From Halopseudomonas litoralis (GTDB taxonomy: Bacteria; Pseudomonadota; Gammaproteobacteria; Pseudomonadales; Pseudomonadaceae), in assembly GCF_900105005.1 (NCBI RefSeq), contig NZ_LT629748.1:1798001-1862000 (forward strand): a DNA stretch of 64,000 nucleotides, written 5' to 3'. The notes under the pieces were generated by a model. That model was not told the origin of the DNA and did not search any database. It saw only the letters and a program-made list of their open reading frames with translations. A program made the position numbers and the translations under genes. This document shows positions 50,005 to 61,889 of the stretch, piece after piece (position 1 is the first letter of the stretch; every line of letters starts with the position of its first letter).

Positions 50005-51241
50005 AACGCAAGGCCTCCGCCGGTTCGGTACGGGATGCACGCCAGGCCGGGTACAGGGTAGCCAGAAAGCTCATCCCCAGCGCCGCAGTGCAGATGATCA
50101 CAACATCCGTCCAGATCAGCTGGGACGGCAGATAACTGATGAAATACACATCAGAGCTTAGGAACTGGGTACCCAGCAGACGTTCCAGCCCCGCTACCAG
50201 TGCCGACACATTGAGCGCCGCGAGCACACCAAGGATGCCACCGGTCAAAGTACCGACCACTCCGATGACCGACCCCTGCACCATGAAGATACCCATGATG
50301 GTGCCCGGCGAAGCCCCGAGGGTGCGCAGAATGGCGATATCGGCTTTCTTGTCCGTCACCACCATGACCAGCGTGGAAATGATATTGAAGGCCGCCACCG
50401 CCACGATCAGCAGCAGCAATAGCCCGATCATGGTCTTTTCCATGCGAATGGCGGCAAACAGGTTGCCGTGGCTGCGCGTCCAGTCCTGGGCGTAGTAATC
50501 GCCCGGCAGTTGCCCTACCAGCTCCCAGGCCACCTGTGGCGCGCGGAACAGGTCATCCAGGCGCAAGCGTACTCCTTGCATCTGACCCGGCTCCCAGCGG
50601 CTCAAACGCGCAGCGTCACCGGCATGGATCATGGCCATCGAGCCGTCCAGCTCAGCGCCGACCTTGAATACACCGGTGACGTGAAAACGTTTCAAACGCG
50701 GGAAGACACCTGCCGGCGTTACCGAGGCTTCCGGCATGACGAAGGTCAGCTTGTCACCGACCCCCACATTGAAACGTTTGGCAATCAGCTCACCGATGAT
50801 GATGCCGAATTCGCCATCGGCCAGGTCACTCAAGGCTCCCGCCTGCATATGCTGGTCAATGATGGAAACCTCGGCCTCCGCCTCGGGAATCACCCCGCTG
50901 ACCAACACCGGCGCGACGCTGCCATTGTGTGTCAGCATCCCCTGCAGCTGGATGAAGGGGGCCGCTGCGGCCACCTCCGGGTGCGCTTCCAGCTCGGTCA
51001 CCAATGACCGCCAATCGTCGATTGGTTGATAGCCATTGATGCTGGCATGCGGCACCATGCCGAGGATGCGGGTACGCAGCTCACGGTCGAAACCGTTCAT
51101 TACCGACAGCACCAGGATCATCACCAGCACACCGAGCGTCAGACCCAGCATGGAGATCAGAGAGATAAAGGATATGAAATGGTTACGACGTTTGGCGCGC
51201 GTGTAGCGCAGTCCGATAAAAAACGGCAAAGGTCTGAACAT
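49997..51241 (-). CDS. lolC: LolC-type lipoprotein-releasing permease (only one present here)
   Basis: 414 residues, four membrane segments (about 25-50, 272-300, 316-345, 378-400) and a large periplasmic domain. [28 protein letters not shown] matches the Hook of LolC that recruits LolA, and the N-terminus [28 protein letters not shown] is LolC/E-like. No second permease gene (lolE) lies beside lolD. It could be a single-permease (LolF-like) homodimer, or lolE is elsewhere. Confidence 0.88.
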   Translation of the reverse strand: MFRPLPFFIGLRYTRAKRRNHFISFISLISMLGLTLGVLVMILVLSVMNGFDRELRTRILGMVPHASINGYQPIDDWRSLVTELEAHPEVAAAAPFIQLQGMLTHNGSVAPVLVSGVIPEAEAEVSIIDQHMQAGALSDLADGEFGIIIGELIAKRFNVGVGDKLTFVMPEASVTPAGVFPRLKRFHVTGVFKVGAELDGSMAMIHAGDAARLSRWEPGQMQGVRLRLDDLFRAPQVAWELVGQLPGDYYAQDWTRSHGNLFAAIRMEKTMIGLLLLLIVAVAAFNIISTLVMVVTDKKADIAILRTLGASPGTIMGIFMVQGSVIGVVGTLTGGILGVLAALNVSALVAGLERLLGTQFLSSDVYFISYLPSQLIWTDVVIICTAALGMSFLATLYPAWRASRTEPAEALRYD

Positions 51242-51337
51242 GGAATACCAATTGTTACCTAGTGGGAAAAGCCCGGAAGACTGGCAGTTCGGGCTGTCAT
51301 GTTACACTGAATCCCGTTTTGGTAAACGGGGCTGATC

Positions 51338-51922
51338 ATGCAAAAAGACACTCCATATGACGTGCATGCTGGTTACTTCCAGATCCAGGATCAGTTGGCG
51401 CTGGATTATCGCCCGGCCAATGCACCGACCGACGGCCAGGCATCCCAGCCCGAACAGTCGCCACTCTTCGGCTTGCTCGGCGAACTGCACCTGTTGGACC
51501 ACGAATCCCAGCACCTGTTGCGTCAGGTAGGCGAACGCGACCGCAATCTCGCTGCCTATCTGAAGATCCTCGGCAAACGGGTCGAGTTGATCGGCCGCGC
51601 ACTGGCGCTGCAGATGACCGATGACATGGGCGCACCGGTGGCTGTTACCCTGAGCGAGGCCGGCCTGGGTTTTTCGGCGTGTGACGCCCTGGAGGTGGGT
51701 AGCTGGATCAGTCTGCGCCTGCTATTGCCTACGCCGGTTGGCCTGAGCGCACCTGCCAGAGTAGTCGATTGTGCACTCGACAACGCTTCCGGACGGTATC
51801 TGATACAGGTAAGCTTCGAACAGCTCAATGATGCCCAGCGCCAGCTGCTGGCCCGGCATATTGTTCAGAAACAGGCACAGGAAATCCGTGCCGCGAAAAA
51901 CAACGAAAGGACCTCGACATGA
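51338..51922 (+). CDS. PilZ-domain protein
   Basis: 194 residues. N-terminal helical part (about 35-95) and a C-terminal PilZ-like domain (GAPVAVTLSEAGLGFSACDALEVGSWISLRLLLPTPVGLSAPARVVDC). The RxxxR motif needed for c-di-GMP is not clear, so binding is uncertain. Overlaps the start of the next gene by 4 bp (ATGA). Same place as PA2989 (from memory). Confidence 0.8.
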   Translation: MQKDTPYDVHAGYFQIQDQLALDYRPANAPTDGQASQPEQSPLFGLLGELHLLDHESQHLLRQVGERDRNLAAYLKILGKRVELIGRALALQMTDDMGAPVAVTLSEAGLGFSACDALEVGSWISLRLLLPTPVGLSAPARVVDCALDNASGRYLIQVSFEQLNDAQRQLLARHIVQKQAQEIRAAKNNERTST

Positions 51923-52212
51923 ATCATCTTCTGCCCCTGGTGTTCGCCTCCACCTTACTTGCTGCCGCGTCCGTACAAGCCGAGACCCTGACCATCCCTG
52001 TTGGCCAGCAGGCTTCCAGCCAACAGGTCAGTCTGCCGCAACGCGGCACCAGCACCAGTGCAGTCAGGCAGCAACATGGCGAGCCGGTTACCCGTCATGG
52101 CGCGGTTGGCGAACCGCCGATCAGCCGCTGGGGCTATGCCGGCTTCAGCGTGTATTTCGAGTACGACAAGGTCGTACATAGCGTGCGTCAGCACAAGACG
52201 GCGAGCAACTGA
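51919..52212 (+). CDS. Small secreted conserved protein
   Basis: 97 residues with a signal peptide ending SVQA (about 21). Mature part ends ISRWGYAGFSVYFEYDKVVHSV, similar in pattern to small proteins often labelled phosphodiesterase in pseudomonads. I cannot assign a function. Coupled to the PilZ-domain gene upstream and glpQ 8 bp downstream. Confidence 0.75.
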   Translation: MNHLLPLVFASTLLAAASVQAETLTIPVGQQASSQQVSLPQRGTSTSAVRQQHGEPVTRHGAVGEPPISRWGYAGFSVYFEYDKVVHSVRQHKTASN

Positions 52213-52220
52213 GGGCAAGC

Positions 52221-52964
52221 ATGCTCATATACGGTCATCGCGGCGCCCGTGGCGAAGCCCCGGAAAATACCCTGCCCAGCTTCCGCAAGGCAATGGAGGC
52301 TGGCGTTACCCGGGTGGAACTGGATCTGCACCTGTCATCGGACCATCAGTTGATGGTCATTCATGATCCTACACTCAAGCGCACCACAGGTATCAAGGGC
52401 AAGGTCGCTGCCCATACCGCTGCCGAACTGATACGTCTCGATGCCCGTCACGGCCTTGCCGAATGGCCAACCCCCTGCCCCATTCCCACACTTGAACAAC
52501 TGTTTCGCAGTTGCCCCGAGTTCGAGCACTATCAATTGGAGGTCAAAAGCGGATCGACCGTACAATCGCGCCGGGTAATCGAGGCGATCACTGCATTGGT
52601 CGGCGATTATGCTCTGCAAGATAAGGTCGTGATCACCTCATCCAGCCGCACCCTGCTCAAATACGCGCAGCAAATTGACTGCGCATTGCCCACCGGGCTG
52701 GTCGAGGAATATGGTTTTCTGGATCCAGTGAAAAGCGCACTGCGATATGGCTGCCGCTTTCTGGCACTGAACTGGAAACTGTGCAATCCGGCCAGAATCA
52801 AGCAGGCGCAACGTCGTGGCCTGCACGTCTCGGTGTGGACAGTGAATGACCCGCAACTGATGCTCAAGCTCGAGGAGATGGGAGTGGACAGTCTGATCAC
52901 CGATGTGCCGCAGTTGGCAATGAGGGTGCTGAAAGGCCAGAGTCCATCCCGGCTAACGGAATAA
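52221..52964 (+). CDS. glpQ: Glycerophosphodiester phosphodiesterase
   Basis: 247 residues, no signal peptide, so a cytoplasmic UgpQ-like form. Active-site motifs IYGHRGARGEAPENTLPSF, VELDLHLSSDHQLMVIHDPTLKRTTG, and the late VSVWTVNDPQLMLKLEEMGVDSLITD. Cleaves glycerophosphodiesters to glycerol-3-phosphate and an alcohol. GAGGG precedes the ATG. Confidence 0.93.
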   Translation: MLIYGHRGARGEAPENTLPSFRKAMEAGVTRVELDLHLSSDHQLMVIHDPTLKRTTGIKGKVAAHTAAELIRLDARHGLAEWPTPCPIPTLEQLFRSCPEFEHYQLEVKSGSTVQSRRVIEAITALVGDYALQDKVVITSSSRTLLKYAQQIDCALPTGLVEEYGFLDPVKSALRYGCRFLALNWKLCNPARIKQAQRRGLHVSVWTVNDPQLMLKLEEMGVDSLITDVPQLAMRVLKGQSPSRLTE

Positions 52965-52973
52965 AAGCCAGCC

Positions 52974-53003
52974 CGCCGTGTCGAGGTGCTACTCGACACG
53001 GCG
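52974..53003. terminator. Hairpin between convergent glpQ and sthA
   Basis: CGCCGTGTCGAG / CTCGACACGGCG, 12-bp perfect stem, 6-nt loop. T-tract (CTTTTATT) only on the minus strand. Confidence 0.7.
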
Positions 53004-53012
53004 CCTTGACGG

Positions 53013-54410
53013 TCAGAACAGCCGGCCGAGACCGTCCAGCGCTGCTACCCGGTAGGCTTCAGCCATGGTCGGATAATTGAAGGTGGTGTTGACGAAATAC
53101 TTGATGGTATTGGCCTCACCTTCCTGGCTCATGATCGCCTGACCGATATGCACGATCTCGGATGCCTGATCGCCGAAGCAGTGAATGCCCAGCACTTGCA
53201 GGGTTTCGCGATGGAACAGGATCTTCAGCATGCCTACCGGCTCGCTGCTGATCTGCGCCCGGGCCATGTTCTTGAAAAATGCCTGACCGATCTCATAGGG
53301 CACCTTCTCGCTGGTCAGCTCGCTTTCGGTTTTGCCCAGCGAGCTGATCTCCGGAATGGTGTAGATGCCGGTCGGCACATCATTGACGAAACGCCAACTG
53401 TCATGCTCGACAATATTGCCCGCAGCCGAGCGTCCCTGGTCAAATGCCGCACTGGCCAGGCTCGGCCAGCCGATGACATCGCCGGCCCCATAGATATTCG
53501 GCACACTGGTGCGGTAATTCTCATCCACCAGCACCTGACCACGGCTGTTGACCTGCAGTCCGACATTTTCCAGCCCCAGACCAGCAGTATTGCCAGAGCG
53601 ACCATTGCACCAGAGCAGCGCATCGGCCTTGATCTTCTTGCCTGATTTCAGATGCAGCACCACACCACCGCCATCCAGGCCTTCGATCTTCTCGTATTCT
53701 TCATTATGGCGAATGAGTACAGTGTTATTGCGCAGGTGATAGCTCAGCGCGTCCGAGATCTCATCATCCAGAAAGCTCAGCAGACGATCACGGTTATGAA
53801 TCAGATCCACCTTCACACCGAGCCCACAGAAGATCGACGCGTACTCACAGCCAATCACCCCTGCCCCATAGATGATCAGGTTACGCGGGGTGTGATTGAG
53901 TTTGAGAATGGTGTCGCTGTCATAGATCCGCGGGTGGTTGAAGTTGATATCCGCCGGACGGTAGGGGCTGGAGCCGGTCGCAATGATGACATCCTGCGCT
54001 ATCAGGCGATCAACAGCGCCTTCGGCGTTGACCAGCTCAATGGTATGCGCGTCGGCAAAGCTGCCCTTGCCGAAAAACAGATCGATACGATTGCGGGCAT
54101 AGTAGCTGTTTCGGGACGTGACCTGCCGGGTGATGACCTTCTCGGCGCTCTTGAGCACGTCAGGGAAGGAAAATGCACGTGGTTCACCAATCGCTCGGAA
54201 CATCGGATTGGTGTTGAAATGAATGATCTGTTTGACCGAATAACGCAACGCCTTGGATGGAATAGTCCCCAGATGAGTGCAATTCCCCCCCACCATGCTG
54301 CGCTCTTCGACTACTGCCACGCGACGGCCGTTTTTTGCCGCATTGACTGCAGCCCCTTCTCCGGCAGGGCCAGAGCCCAGCACCACCACATCATAGTTAT
54401 AAACAGCCAT
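53013..54410 (-). CDS. sthA: Soluble pyridine nucleotide transhydrogenase
   Basis: 465 residues, FAD flavoprotein exchanging NADPH and NAD+. [47 protein letters not shown] (the second redox Cys of related disulfide reductases is replaced, typical of SthA), [42 protein letters not shown]. Adjacent to the nqr maturation genes. Confidence 0.96.
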   Translation of the reverse strand: MAVYNYDVVVLGSGPAGEGAAVNAAKNGRRVAVVEERSMVGGNCTHLGTIPSKALRYSVKQIIHFNTNPMFRAIGEPRAFSFPDVLKSAEKVITRQVTSRNSYYARNRIDLFFGKGSFADAHTIELVNAEGAVDRLIAQDVIIATGSSPYRPADINFNHPRIYDSDTILKLNHTPRNLIIYGAGVIGCEYASIFCGLGVKVDLIHNRDRLLSFLDDEISDALSYHLRNNTVLIRHNEEYEKIEGLDGGGVVLHLKSGKKIKADALLWCNGRSGNTAGLGLENVGLQVNSRGQVLVDENYRTSVPNIYGAGDVIGWPSLASAAFDQGRSAAGNIVEHDSWRFVNDVPTGIYTIPEISSLGKTESELTSEKVPYEIGQAFFKNMARAQISSEPVGMLKILFHRETLQVLGIHCFGDQASEIVHIGQAIMSQEGEANTIKYFVNTTFNYPTMAEAYRVAALDGLGRLF

Positions 54411-54457
54411 TCAATTCGGTCCTGTAACAATACTGAACATGTCTCGCCACGCCTTGC

Positions 54458-54700
54458 TTACTTCCTGGGCTTGCCCTGTGTGGCGTCGTAGGCGAGTGCC
54501 GCCGCGCCAGTCGGACCGGTTTCCTGCCGGGATTCATCACACTTCTTCGGATTACCGCCACAGATACCGCAGCTGCTATCCACCCCGACCGCACCAATGC
54601 CCCCGCAGGAACCCGCAATCGGCGGACGCCCCATCATGACACCAACAGCCATACCGGCAACGCACAGCAGCATTACCGCAAAAGCCAGTACCCAGACCAT
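54458..54700 (-). CDS. nqrM: NqrM, Na+-NQR maturation protein
   Basis: 80 residues: an N-terminal membrane helix (WVLAFAVMLLCVAGMAVGVMMG) then a Cys cluster SCGGIGAVGVDSSCGICGGNPKKC, thought to deliver iron for the NqrD/NqrE site. At the end of the nqr operon, 3 bp after apbE. Confidence 0.93.
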   Translation of the reverse strand: MVWVLAFAVMLLCVAGMAVGVMMGRPPIAGSCGGIGAVGVDSSCGICGGNPKKCDESRQETGPTGAAALAYDATQGKPRK

Positions 54701-54703
54701 GAT

Positions 54704-55726
54704 TTACTCCTTGCTCTCTTGCAGAGCGATGAATTGGGGTGTGCTTCTGGAAACGAAGCCATCCCCTTTGCGAATAACAAACAATGCTGGAAGCTCGTGC
54801 TTGACAGCATACTCCCACCCGGTCTGCGAACCCATGACCAGCAGGACCGTGGACATGCCATCTGCCCAGGCAGCGGACGGATGAAAAACCGTCACCGCAG
54901 CCAGATCATGCATCACCGGTTTGCCGGTGACCGGATCGAAGGTGTGTGAGTAACGATGACCTTCATGTTCGAAATAATTCCGATAATCACCGGAGGTGGA
55001 TACACCGTAGCCACGTAGCGGCAATATTACCTGGGCAACCCGACTGTCATCGCGTGGCTCTTCCACGGCGATACGCCAGGGCCTGCCACCCGGTTTGCTG
55101 CCACCCGCCTTCAGCTCGCCGGTAATCTCCACCATATAATCTTTGATACCCATGTCCGCCAGGTGTTCCACCACCTGATCGACCATGTAGCCAGCAGCGA
55201 TACCGCTGATATCCACCTGCAACGCGGTGTCCTTGCACAACTGACCGTCGCGCACGTGCAGATGTTCATGACCGGTGAGCGCCACGGCCTCGGCCAACTG
55301 CTGCTCATTCGGTACGTTCTGAGAAACCCCGTCACCATGGAATCCCCACAACCGCAGCAATGGGGCTAGCGTCAGATCAAAGCGGCCTCCGCTCTCCTGA
55401 TGCAGGTCCTCGGCCAATAGCACGATATCCAGAATCGCCTGCGGCATGGCCTGGCAGGTGCCGGCTGGCGCTGCATTGAAACGCGACAGCTCGGAGGTCG
55501 GCCGCCAGGTCGATGCGACGCTCTCGAACTCCTCCAGCAATGCATCGACCGAGGTCATGACCTCGGCCGGCTCGGGACTCAGCTGCGAGCCGACCCATTT
55601 TATCGAGTAAGTGCTGCCCATGGTCGAGCCGTAAATTTCGGAAACCGGCTCGGCAGAATTGAAACAGCCCGTCAGGGCTGCTGCCAGGGCAACAACACCG
55701 ACGGGCCGGATGATGCGACTCCACAT
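54704..55726 (-). CDS. apbE: ApbE, FAD:protein FMN transferase
   Basis: 340 residues, lipoprotein signal (VALAAALTGCFNS, Cys about 21). ApbE motifs: YGSTMGSTYSIKWVG, ISGIAAGYMVDQVVEHL, GGSKPGGRPWRIAVEEP, TSGDYRNYFEHEGHRYSHTFDPVTGKPV. Attaches FMN to Thr in NqrB and NqrC. Start at 55726 is 1 nt before the nqrF stop codon on the map; ATGs at 55744 and 55783 are alternatives. Confidence 0.95.
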   Translation of the reverse strand: MWSRIIRPVGVVALAAALTGCFNSAEPVSEIYGSTMGSTYSIKWVGSQLSPEPAEVMTSVDALLEEFESVASTWRPTSELSRFNAAPAGTCQAMPQAILDIVLLAEDLHQESGGRFDLTLAPLLRLWGFHGDGVSQNVPNEQQLAEAVALTGHEHLHVRDGQLCKDTALQVDISGIAAGYMVDQVVEHLADMGIKDYMVEITGELKAGGSKPGGRPWRIAVEEPRDDSRVAQVILPLRGYGVSTSGDYRNYFEHEGHRYSHTFDPVTGKPVMHDLAAVTVFHPSAAWADGMSTVLLVMGSQTGWEYAVKHELPALFVIRKGDGFVSRSTPQFIALQESKE

Positions 55727-55727
55727 A

Positions 55728-56951
55728 CTATCCGCCGAAGTCATCGAGCAGGATATTCTCGGGCTCCACTCCCAAGTCCTCAAGCAGCTTGATCACCGAG
55801 GCGTTCATCATCGGCGGTCCGCACATGTAGAACTCGCAATCTTCCGGTGCCGGGTGGTCCTTGAGGTAATTCTCGAACAAGACGTTATGGATGAAGCCCG
55901 TAGGCCCTGTCCAATTGTCTTCCGGCAGCGCGTCGGACAACGCCAGGTGCCACTCGAAGTTGTCATTTTCTTCGGCCAGCTTGTCGTATTCCTCGACGTA
56001 GAAAGCCTCACGCAACGAGCGTGCACCATACCAGAAGGAGATCTTGCGCTTGGTCTTGAGTCGCAGCAGCTGATCCATGATATGCGAACGCATCGGCGCC
56101 ATACCGGCACCGCCGCCGACGAATACCATTTCCGCGTCGGTATCCTTGGCAAAGAACTCACCGAAGGGTCCATACACGGTGATCTTGTCACCCGGCTTCA
56201 GATTGAACACATAGGATGACATCTGCCCCGGCGGCACATCATCTCGACCCGGCGGCGGCGTAGCCACACGGATGTTGAATTTGACGATACCGCGCTCTTC
56301 CGGGTAGTTCGCCATGGAATAGGCGCGAATTACCGTCTCGTCAACCTTGGACACGTAGCGCCAGACATCGAACTTGTCCCAATCACTCTGGAATTCCGGC
56401 TGAATATCGAAATCCCTGTAATTGACCGTGTGCGGCGGACATTCCAGCTGTACATAGCCGCCAGCGCGGAAGTTGACGTTCTCACCCTCGGGCAGACGCA
56501 GGGTCAACTCCTTGATGAAGGTGGCCACGTTCGGGTTGGAATCAACCTCGCATTCCCACTTCTTGACCCCGAAAATCTCTTCCGGAATCTCGATTTTCAT
56601 GTCCTGCTTGACCGGAGCCTGGCAAGACAGCCGCCAGCCTTCCTTCGCTTCACGGCGGGTGAAGTGCGACTCTTCGGTCGGCAGCATTTCGCCACCGCCC
56701 GATTCGACCACGCACTTGCACTGGGCACAGGTACCGCCACCACCACAGGCAGAGGACAGAAAGATACCGTTGGACGCCAGGGTCCCCAGCAGCTTGCCAC
56801 CAGCCGGCACGGTAATGGTGCGCTCGCCGTTGATCTCGATGCTGACATCACCACTGCTCACCAACTTGGAGCGGGCAATCAGGATGACTGCCACCAGCAC
56901 CAGCACGATCGCTGTGAACATGCCGATGGCGAGAAAAATTTCATAGTTCAT
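55728..56951 (-). CDS. nqrF: NqrF, NADH-binding subunit of Na+-NQR
   Basis: 407 residues. N-terminal membrane helix ([21 protein letters not shown]), 2Fe-2S ferredoxin domain ([21 protein letters not shown], then SCQAPVK), FAD domain ([15 protein letters not shown]), NAD domain ([25 protein letters not shown]). Entry point of electrons from NADH. Confidence 0.97.
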   Translation of the reverse strand: MNYEIFLAIGMFTAIVLVLVAVILIARSKLVSSGDVSIEINGERTITVPAGGKLLGTLASNGIFLSSACGGGGTCAQCKCVVESGGGEMLPTEESHFTRREAKEGWRLSCQAPVKQDMKIEIPEEIFGVKKWECEVDSNPNVATFIKELTLRLPEGENVNFRAGGYVQLECPPHTVNYRDFDIQPEFQSDWDKFDVWRYVSKVDETVIRAYSMANYPEERGIVKFNIRVATPPPGRDDVPPGQMSSYVFNLKPGDKITVYGPFGEFFAKDTDAEMVFVGGGAGMAPMRSHIMDQLLRLKTKRKISFWYGARSLREAFYVEEYDKLAEENDNFEWHLALSDALPEDNWTGPTGFIHNVLFENYLKDHPAPEDCEFYMCGPPMMNASVIKLLEDLGVEPENILLDDFGG

Positions 56952-56966
56952 CTGCTCACTCCATCC

Positions 56967-57574
56967 TTACAGCTGTACGCCAGAGAAAGACATGAAGCCC
57001 AGCGACATCAGTCCGATTGTAATGAAGGTGATGCCCAGGCCCTGCAGTCCATCGGGAACGTCGCTGTACTTGAGCTTCTCGCGGATCGCCGCCAACAGTG
57101 CGATGGCCAGAGCCCAGGACGTACCGGAAGCGAAGCCATAGACCACACTCTCGGACAGGTTGTAATCGCGTTCCACCATGAACAAGGTGCCGCCCATGAT
57201 GGCGCAGTTCACCGTGATCAGTGGCAGGAACACGCCCAGCGCGTTGTAGAGCGCCGGCACGAACTTGTCCAGCAGCATCTCGAGAATCTGTACGATAGCC
57301 GCAATCACACCGATATAGCTCAGCAGACCGAGGAAGCTGAGGTCCACGTCAGGCAGACCGGCCCAGGCCAGCGCCCCATCCTTGAGCAGATAGGTATAGA
57401 TCAGGTTGTTCGCCGGCACCGTGATGGCTTGCACCACGATGACCGCAATACCCAGACCGATAGCCGTCTCTACCTTCTTGGAAATGGCAATGAAGGTACA
57501 CATGCCGAGGAAGAACGCCAGCGCCATGTTCTCCACGAACACGGCTTTGACGAACAGGCTGATGTAATGCTCCA

Positions 57575-57575
<1 letters not shown>
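56967..57575 (-). CDS. nqrE: NqrE, membrane subunit of Na+-NQR
   Basis: 202 residues, six membrane helices, starting [30 protein letters not shown]. Contains the Cys residues that with NqrD hold an iron centre (MCTF; NCAI). Its ATG overlaps the nqrD stop by one base (TAATG). Confidence 0.97.
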
Positions 57576-58243
<668 letters not shown>

Positions 58244-58245
58244 GA

Positions 58246-59037
58246 TCAAGCCTCCCCTGAGCGCAGGTTATCAATAAAGGGACCGAAGCCGTTCTCGCCC
58301 AGCCAGTACTGCAACAGGTTGTTGACCCCGTTGGCTGTCAGCGTGGCCCCGGCCAGACCGTCGATCTGATGGTCGGCATTCGGGCTGGCAGAATCGACAC
58401 TACCCTTGATTACGCGAATGGCCAGTTGACCTTCGTCATTGAAGATCTCCTTGCCAGGCCACAATCCACGCCAGTTGGGGTTATCCACTTCCCCTCCCAG
58501 ACCGGGAGTCTCGGCATGCTGGTAAAAGCCGAAACCCTGCACCGTGTTCAGGTCACCCTGCAGGGCCATGAAGCCGTGCAGTGTTGACCACAAACCATAG
58601 CCGCGAACGGGCAGAATCAGCGTTTCCATCTGCTGCTCATCGTTTTCAACCATATAGACTACACTGTAGTTTTCACGCCGATTGATCGAGGCGACATCCT
58701 CAGCGCCGGACAGATTCTCCGACAGTGCCGGATCCTTGGCAGCCGCCAGTGGATCAAAGGTCTGCGCATCGAACTCATCGCTGAACTTTCCGGTTTCCAG
58801 ATCAACCAGACGGGCAACAATGCGCTCATTGAACAGGGTCTTGACTTCGGATCCGCTCATGGAAGCCTCTCCGAGGCCAGCGATAGCCAGGATATTGCGC
58901 TGCTTGTCCAGCAGGCTGTTCTCAACCTGGATCGGGCGCAGCGCGACTGCCGCGCCTGCCACAAATACCGAACAGACCAGACACACCAGCAGGGCCACTA
59001 CCAGCGTACGGACGGTGGATTCTTTTTGACTAGACAT
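58246..59037 (-). CDS. nqrC: NqrC, FMN-bearing subunit of Na+-NQR
   Basis: 263 residues. N-terminal membrane helix and a periplasmic domain with [14 protein letters not shown]; the Thr in GATL carries covalent FMN added by ApbE. The family usually shows SGAT; here it is AGAT. Overlaps nqrB by 8 bp. Confidence 0.96.
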   Translation of the reverse strand: MSSQKESTVRTLVVALLVCLVCSVFVAGAAVALRPIQVENSLLDKQRNILAIAGLGEASMSGSEVKTLFNERIVARLVDLETGKFSDEFDAQTFDPLAAAKDPALSENLSGAEDVASINRRENYSVVYMVENDEQQMETLILPVRGYGLWSTLHGFMALQGDLNTVQGFGFYQHAETPGLGGEVDNPNWRGLWPGKEIFNDEGQLAIRVIKGSVDSASPNADHQIDGLAGATLTANGVNNLLQYWLGENGFGPFIDNLRSGEA

Positions 59038-60241
59038 TACGCGCCAGCCTCCGCTTGATATTGGCTTGAACGATGAAGTGATCGATCAGCGGTGCACACA
59101 GGTTGGCGAACAGGATCGCCAGCATCATGCCTTCCGGGAAGGCTGGGTTGACCACGCGGATCAGGACTACCATGACGCCGATCAGCCCACCGAAGATCCA
59201 TTTGCCAAGATTGGTCATCGAGGCAGATACCGGGTCGGTCGCCATGAAGATCATGCCGAAGGCAAAACCACCGGTGACCATATGCCAATACCACGGCATG
59301 GAGAACATCGGATTGGTATCCGAGCCCAGGGCGTTGAACAGCATGCTCAGCGCGATCATACCGATCATCACCCCAGCAACAATGCGCCAGGAGGCAATCT
59401 TGGTCATCAGCAGTACCGCACCACCAATGAAGATCGCCAGGGTGCTGGTTTCACCAATGGAGCCGTGCATGGTGCCGATGAAGGCATCCATCCAGCTCAA
59501 GCCACCACTGATCAGCGCATCAACACCGCCGGCACCGGCCATGCTCAGCGCGGTAGCGCCAGCGAAGCCATCAACCGCGGTCCAGACCGCATCACCGGAA
59601 AGCTGCGCCGGATAGGCAAAGAACAGAAAGGCGCGGCCGGTCAGTGCCGGGTTGAGGAAGTTCTTCCCGGTACCACCGAAAATCTCCTTGCCGATAACCA
59701 CACCGAAGCTGATGCCGAGGGCGACCTGCCACAACGGAATGCTCGGCGGCACGATCAACGCGAAGAGTACCGAGGTAACGAAGAAACCTTCGTTTACTTC
59801 ATGCTTGCGGATGGAAGCGAACAATACTTCCCAGAAACCGCCGACGATGAAGGTCACCGCGTAAATAGGTACGAACCAGGTGGCACCGTGGACTATATTG
59901 TCCCAGATGCTGCCCGGCTCAAACCCGGCGAACATGCCGATCACGCCAATACGCCAGTTGTCCTGATCCGCCAGCAGTTCAGGATTGACCGCAAAGATGT
60001 TGTTGGCCTGGAAGCCGACGTTCCACATACCGAAGAACATGGCTGGAAAAGTACACAACCAGACCGTGATCATCATGCGCTTGAGGTCGATGCCGTCACG
60101 CACGTGAGCAGTGGTTCTGGTTACGCTTGAGGGCTTGTACAGAAAGGTATCGGCTGCTTCGTAAAGCGCATACCACTTCTCGTGCTTACCGCCCTTTTCA
60201 AAATGATGCTCGATCTTGTCAAGAAAACTGCGCAGTCCCAT
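59030..60241 (-). CDS. nqrB: NqrB, Na+-channel and FMN-bearing subunit of Na+-NQR
   Basis: 403 residues, about ten membrane helices, riboflavin and covalent FMN. The flavinylation site is in [14 protein letters not shown] (Thr). [28 protein letters not shown] is a family signature. Main Na+-conducting subunit. nqrA is 3 bp upstream. Confidence 0.97.
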   Translation of the reverse strand: MGLRSFLDKIEHHFEKGGKHEKWYALYEAADTFLYKPSSVTRTTAHVRDGIDLKRMMITVWLCTFPAMFFGMWNVGFQANNIFAVNPELLADQDNWRIGVIGMFAGFEPGSIWDNIVHGATWFVPIYAVTFIVGGFWEVLFASIRKHEVNEGFFVTSVLFALIVPPSIPLWQVALGISFGVVIGKEIFGGTGKNFLNPALTGRAFLFFAYPAQLSGDAVWTAVDGFAGATALSMAGAGGVDALISGGLSWMDAFIGTMHGSIGETSTLAIFIGGAVLLMTKIASWRIVAGVMIGMIALSMLFNALGSDTNPMFSMPWYWHMVTGGFAFGMIFMATDPVSASMTNLGKWIFGGLIGVMVVLIRVVNPAFPEGMMLAILFANLCAPLIDHFIVQANIKRRLARNV

Positions 60242-60244
60242 TGA

Positions 60245-61582
60245 TCAACCCTCCTTCTCAATGCGCGTGAGATTGTCACGCAGGATCGGGCCATACTCGT
60301 ACTTGCCTGCACATACGTAACTGCATAGCGCGAGATCTTCTTCGTCCAGTTCCAGACAACCCAGCTTCTGAGCCATCTCGGTATCACCGACGATCAGATA
60401 ACGCAGCAATTGTGTCGGCAGGATGTCCAGCGGCATGATTTCTTCATAGTTGCCGACCGGAATCATGGCGCGAGGGCTGCCATTGGTGCTGGTGGTGAAG
60501 TTGAACAACTTGGACGGGGCCAGTTTCGAAACGAAGATGTTCAGAATCGAGTGCTTGTCCGTACCGGCGCGCAGGTAGTGCAGCATTTCACGGTAATTGC
60601 CTTCCAGTAACACCGAGACCTGCAGATGGTAGCGCCCCAGATACATTGCCGCACCGCGGGCCACCCGGCCGCCCAGCACGGAACCGGAAATGACGCGGTT
60701 ATTACCTGGCTTCATTTCACCGGCCACAAGCTCTTCCAGATTGGCGCCGAGGAGAGTGCGCAGCAGACGTGGGCGTTCCACCTGCGGACCGCCGAGCGCG
60801 ACGACGCGTTCCGCCGACAGTTTACCGGTGGTAAATAACCGGCCGACGGCAACCACATCCTGATAGTTTATATGCCAGGCCTGACGGTTCTCACTGACCG
60901 GGTCCAGCATGTGGATGTGGGTGCCCGGCAGACCAGCCGGATGCGGGCCGGCAAAGCTTTCGGTGCGCACACCGGCAATGTTCTCGCCGGGGATCGCTGC
61001 GCCATCGGCTTTGCACAGCCAGACGCCAGCCAGGCGAGCCAGCACTTTCAGCCCGTTTTCGAAGTCAGCAGCACAGGTCTGCAGCACGACAGCCGGATCG
61101 GCAGCAAGCGGATGGGTATCGATGGCGGTAACAAAAATGGATACGGGCTTGGCATCGACCGCTGGCACCTTACTGTACGGACGGGTGCGCAGCGCGGTCC
61201 AGAGGCCGGAGCGGATGAGCTTTTCCCGCACGGATTGCGAGTCGAGCCCTTCCAGGCTGTCGGCGGCATGGCTGCCGAAGTCGATGGCATCGTCGCCCTC
61301 GACATCGATCACGACGGACTGCAGCACGCGTTTCTCACCGCGATTGACTGCATTGACAACCCCGCTGACGGGCGCAGTGTAGAGCACCCCCGGTGTTTTT
61401 TTGTCACTGAACAGGATCTGTCCTGCTTGCACCCGATCGCCGGCCTGTACTTCCATCGTAGGTTTCATACCGTGGTAATCGAAACCTATGACCGCAACGC
61501 TTCTGACTGGACGGGCGTCCTCAATACGTTGCTCGGGTGAGCCGGTGATTGGCAGATCCAAGCCCCGTTTGATGTTTATCAT
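60245..61582 (-). CDS. nqrA: NqrA, cytoplasmic subunit of Na+-NQR
   Basis: 445 residues beginning [37 protein letters not shown] and [27 protein letters not shown] are typical. Quinone-interacting subunit without a redox cofactor. First gene of an eight-gene operon (nqrABCDEF-apbE-nqrM). The candidate promoter lies in the 318-bp gap upstream. Confidence 0.97.
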   Translation of the reverse strand: MINIKRGLDLPITGSPEQRIEDARPVRSVAVIGFDYHGMKPTMEVQAGDRVQAGQILFSDKKTPGVLYTAPVSGVVNAVNRGEKRVLQSVVIDVEGDDAIDFGSHAADSLEGLDSQSVREKLIRSGLWTALRTRPYSKVPAVDAKPVSIFVTAIDTHPLAADPAVVLQTCAADFENGLKVLARLAGVWLCKADGAAIPGENIAGVRTESFAGPHPAGLPGTHIHMLDPVSENRQAWHINYQDVVAVGRLFTTGKLSAERVVALGGPQVERPRLLRTLLGANLEELVAGEMKPGNNRVISGSVLGGRVARGAAMYLGRYHLQVSVLLEGNYREMLHYLRAGTDKHSILNIFVSKLAPSKLFNFTTSTNGSPRAMIPVGNYEEIMPLDILPTQLLRYLIVGDTEMAQKLGCLELDEEDLALCSYVCAGKYEYGPILRDNLTRIEKEG

Positions 61583-61715
61583 ACGAATAGCCTAATCACA
61601 TAGGGAATTGTTAAGGGTAATGGCTGACGCTTGGAGCGCTGGCAATCGGCTCTGCTGAACCTGAAAGGAGGAGAATCAGACGACGCGACCACAACCCGAC
61701 CAAAAAATCCCGTTA

Positions 61716-61721
61716 AGTATA
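61716..61721 (-). promoter_or_regulatory. Possible -10 of the nqr operon
   Basis: TATACT on the minus strand without a good -35 at 17 bp; would give a leader of about 130 nt. An alternative start nearer the ANR-like box is possible. Confidence 0.35.
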
Positions 61722-61804
61722 AAGAGCATGGCTGGTCAAAGCTACTCGATACCCGGTTTTTTCAGGCTTTCCTGAGACATGTTGTCGCAACCAGAGCGAA
61801 GCAT

Positions 61805-61818
61805 TTGATCTGCATCAA
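61805..61818. promoter_or_regulatory. Perfect ANR/FNR-type box between gap and nqrA
   Basis: TTGAT-CTGC-ATCAA, exact consensus, in the gap upstream of nqrA. It overlaps by 2 bases a 9-bp inverted repeat (61817-61838, AAGCCGCCG/CGGCGGCTT). The target is most likely nqr, about 100 bp upstream of the possible -10; other spacing is open. Confidence 0.6.
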
Positions 61819-61861
61819 GCCGCCGGTGTCGGCGGCTTCACCAGGGTAGAAATAGACCCAT

Positions 61862-61889
61862 GAAAAAAGGCGCCGAAGCGCCTTTTTTC
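61862..61889. terminator. Terminator after gap
   Basis: GGCGC-CGAA-GCGCC flanked by AAAAAA and TTTTTT, working on both strands; 12 bp beyond the gap stop. Confidence 0.92.
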
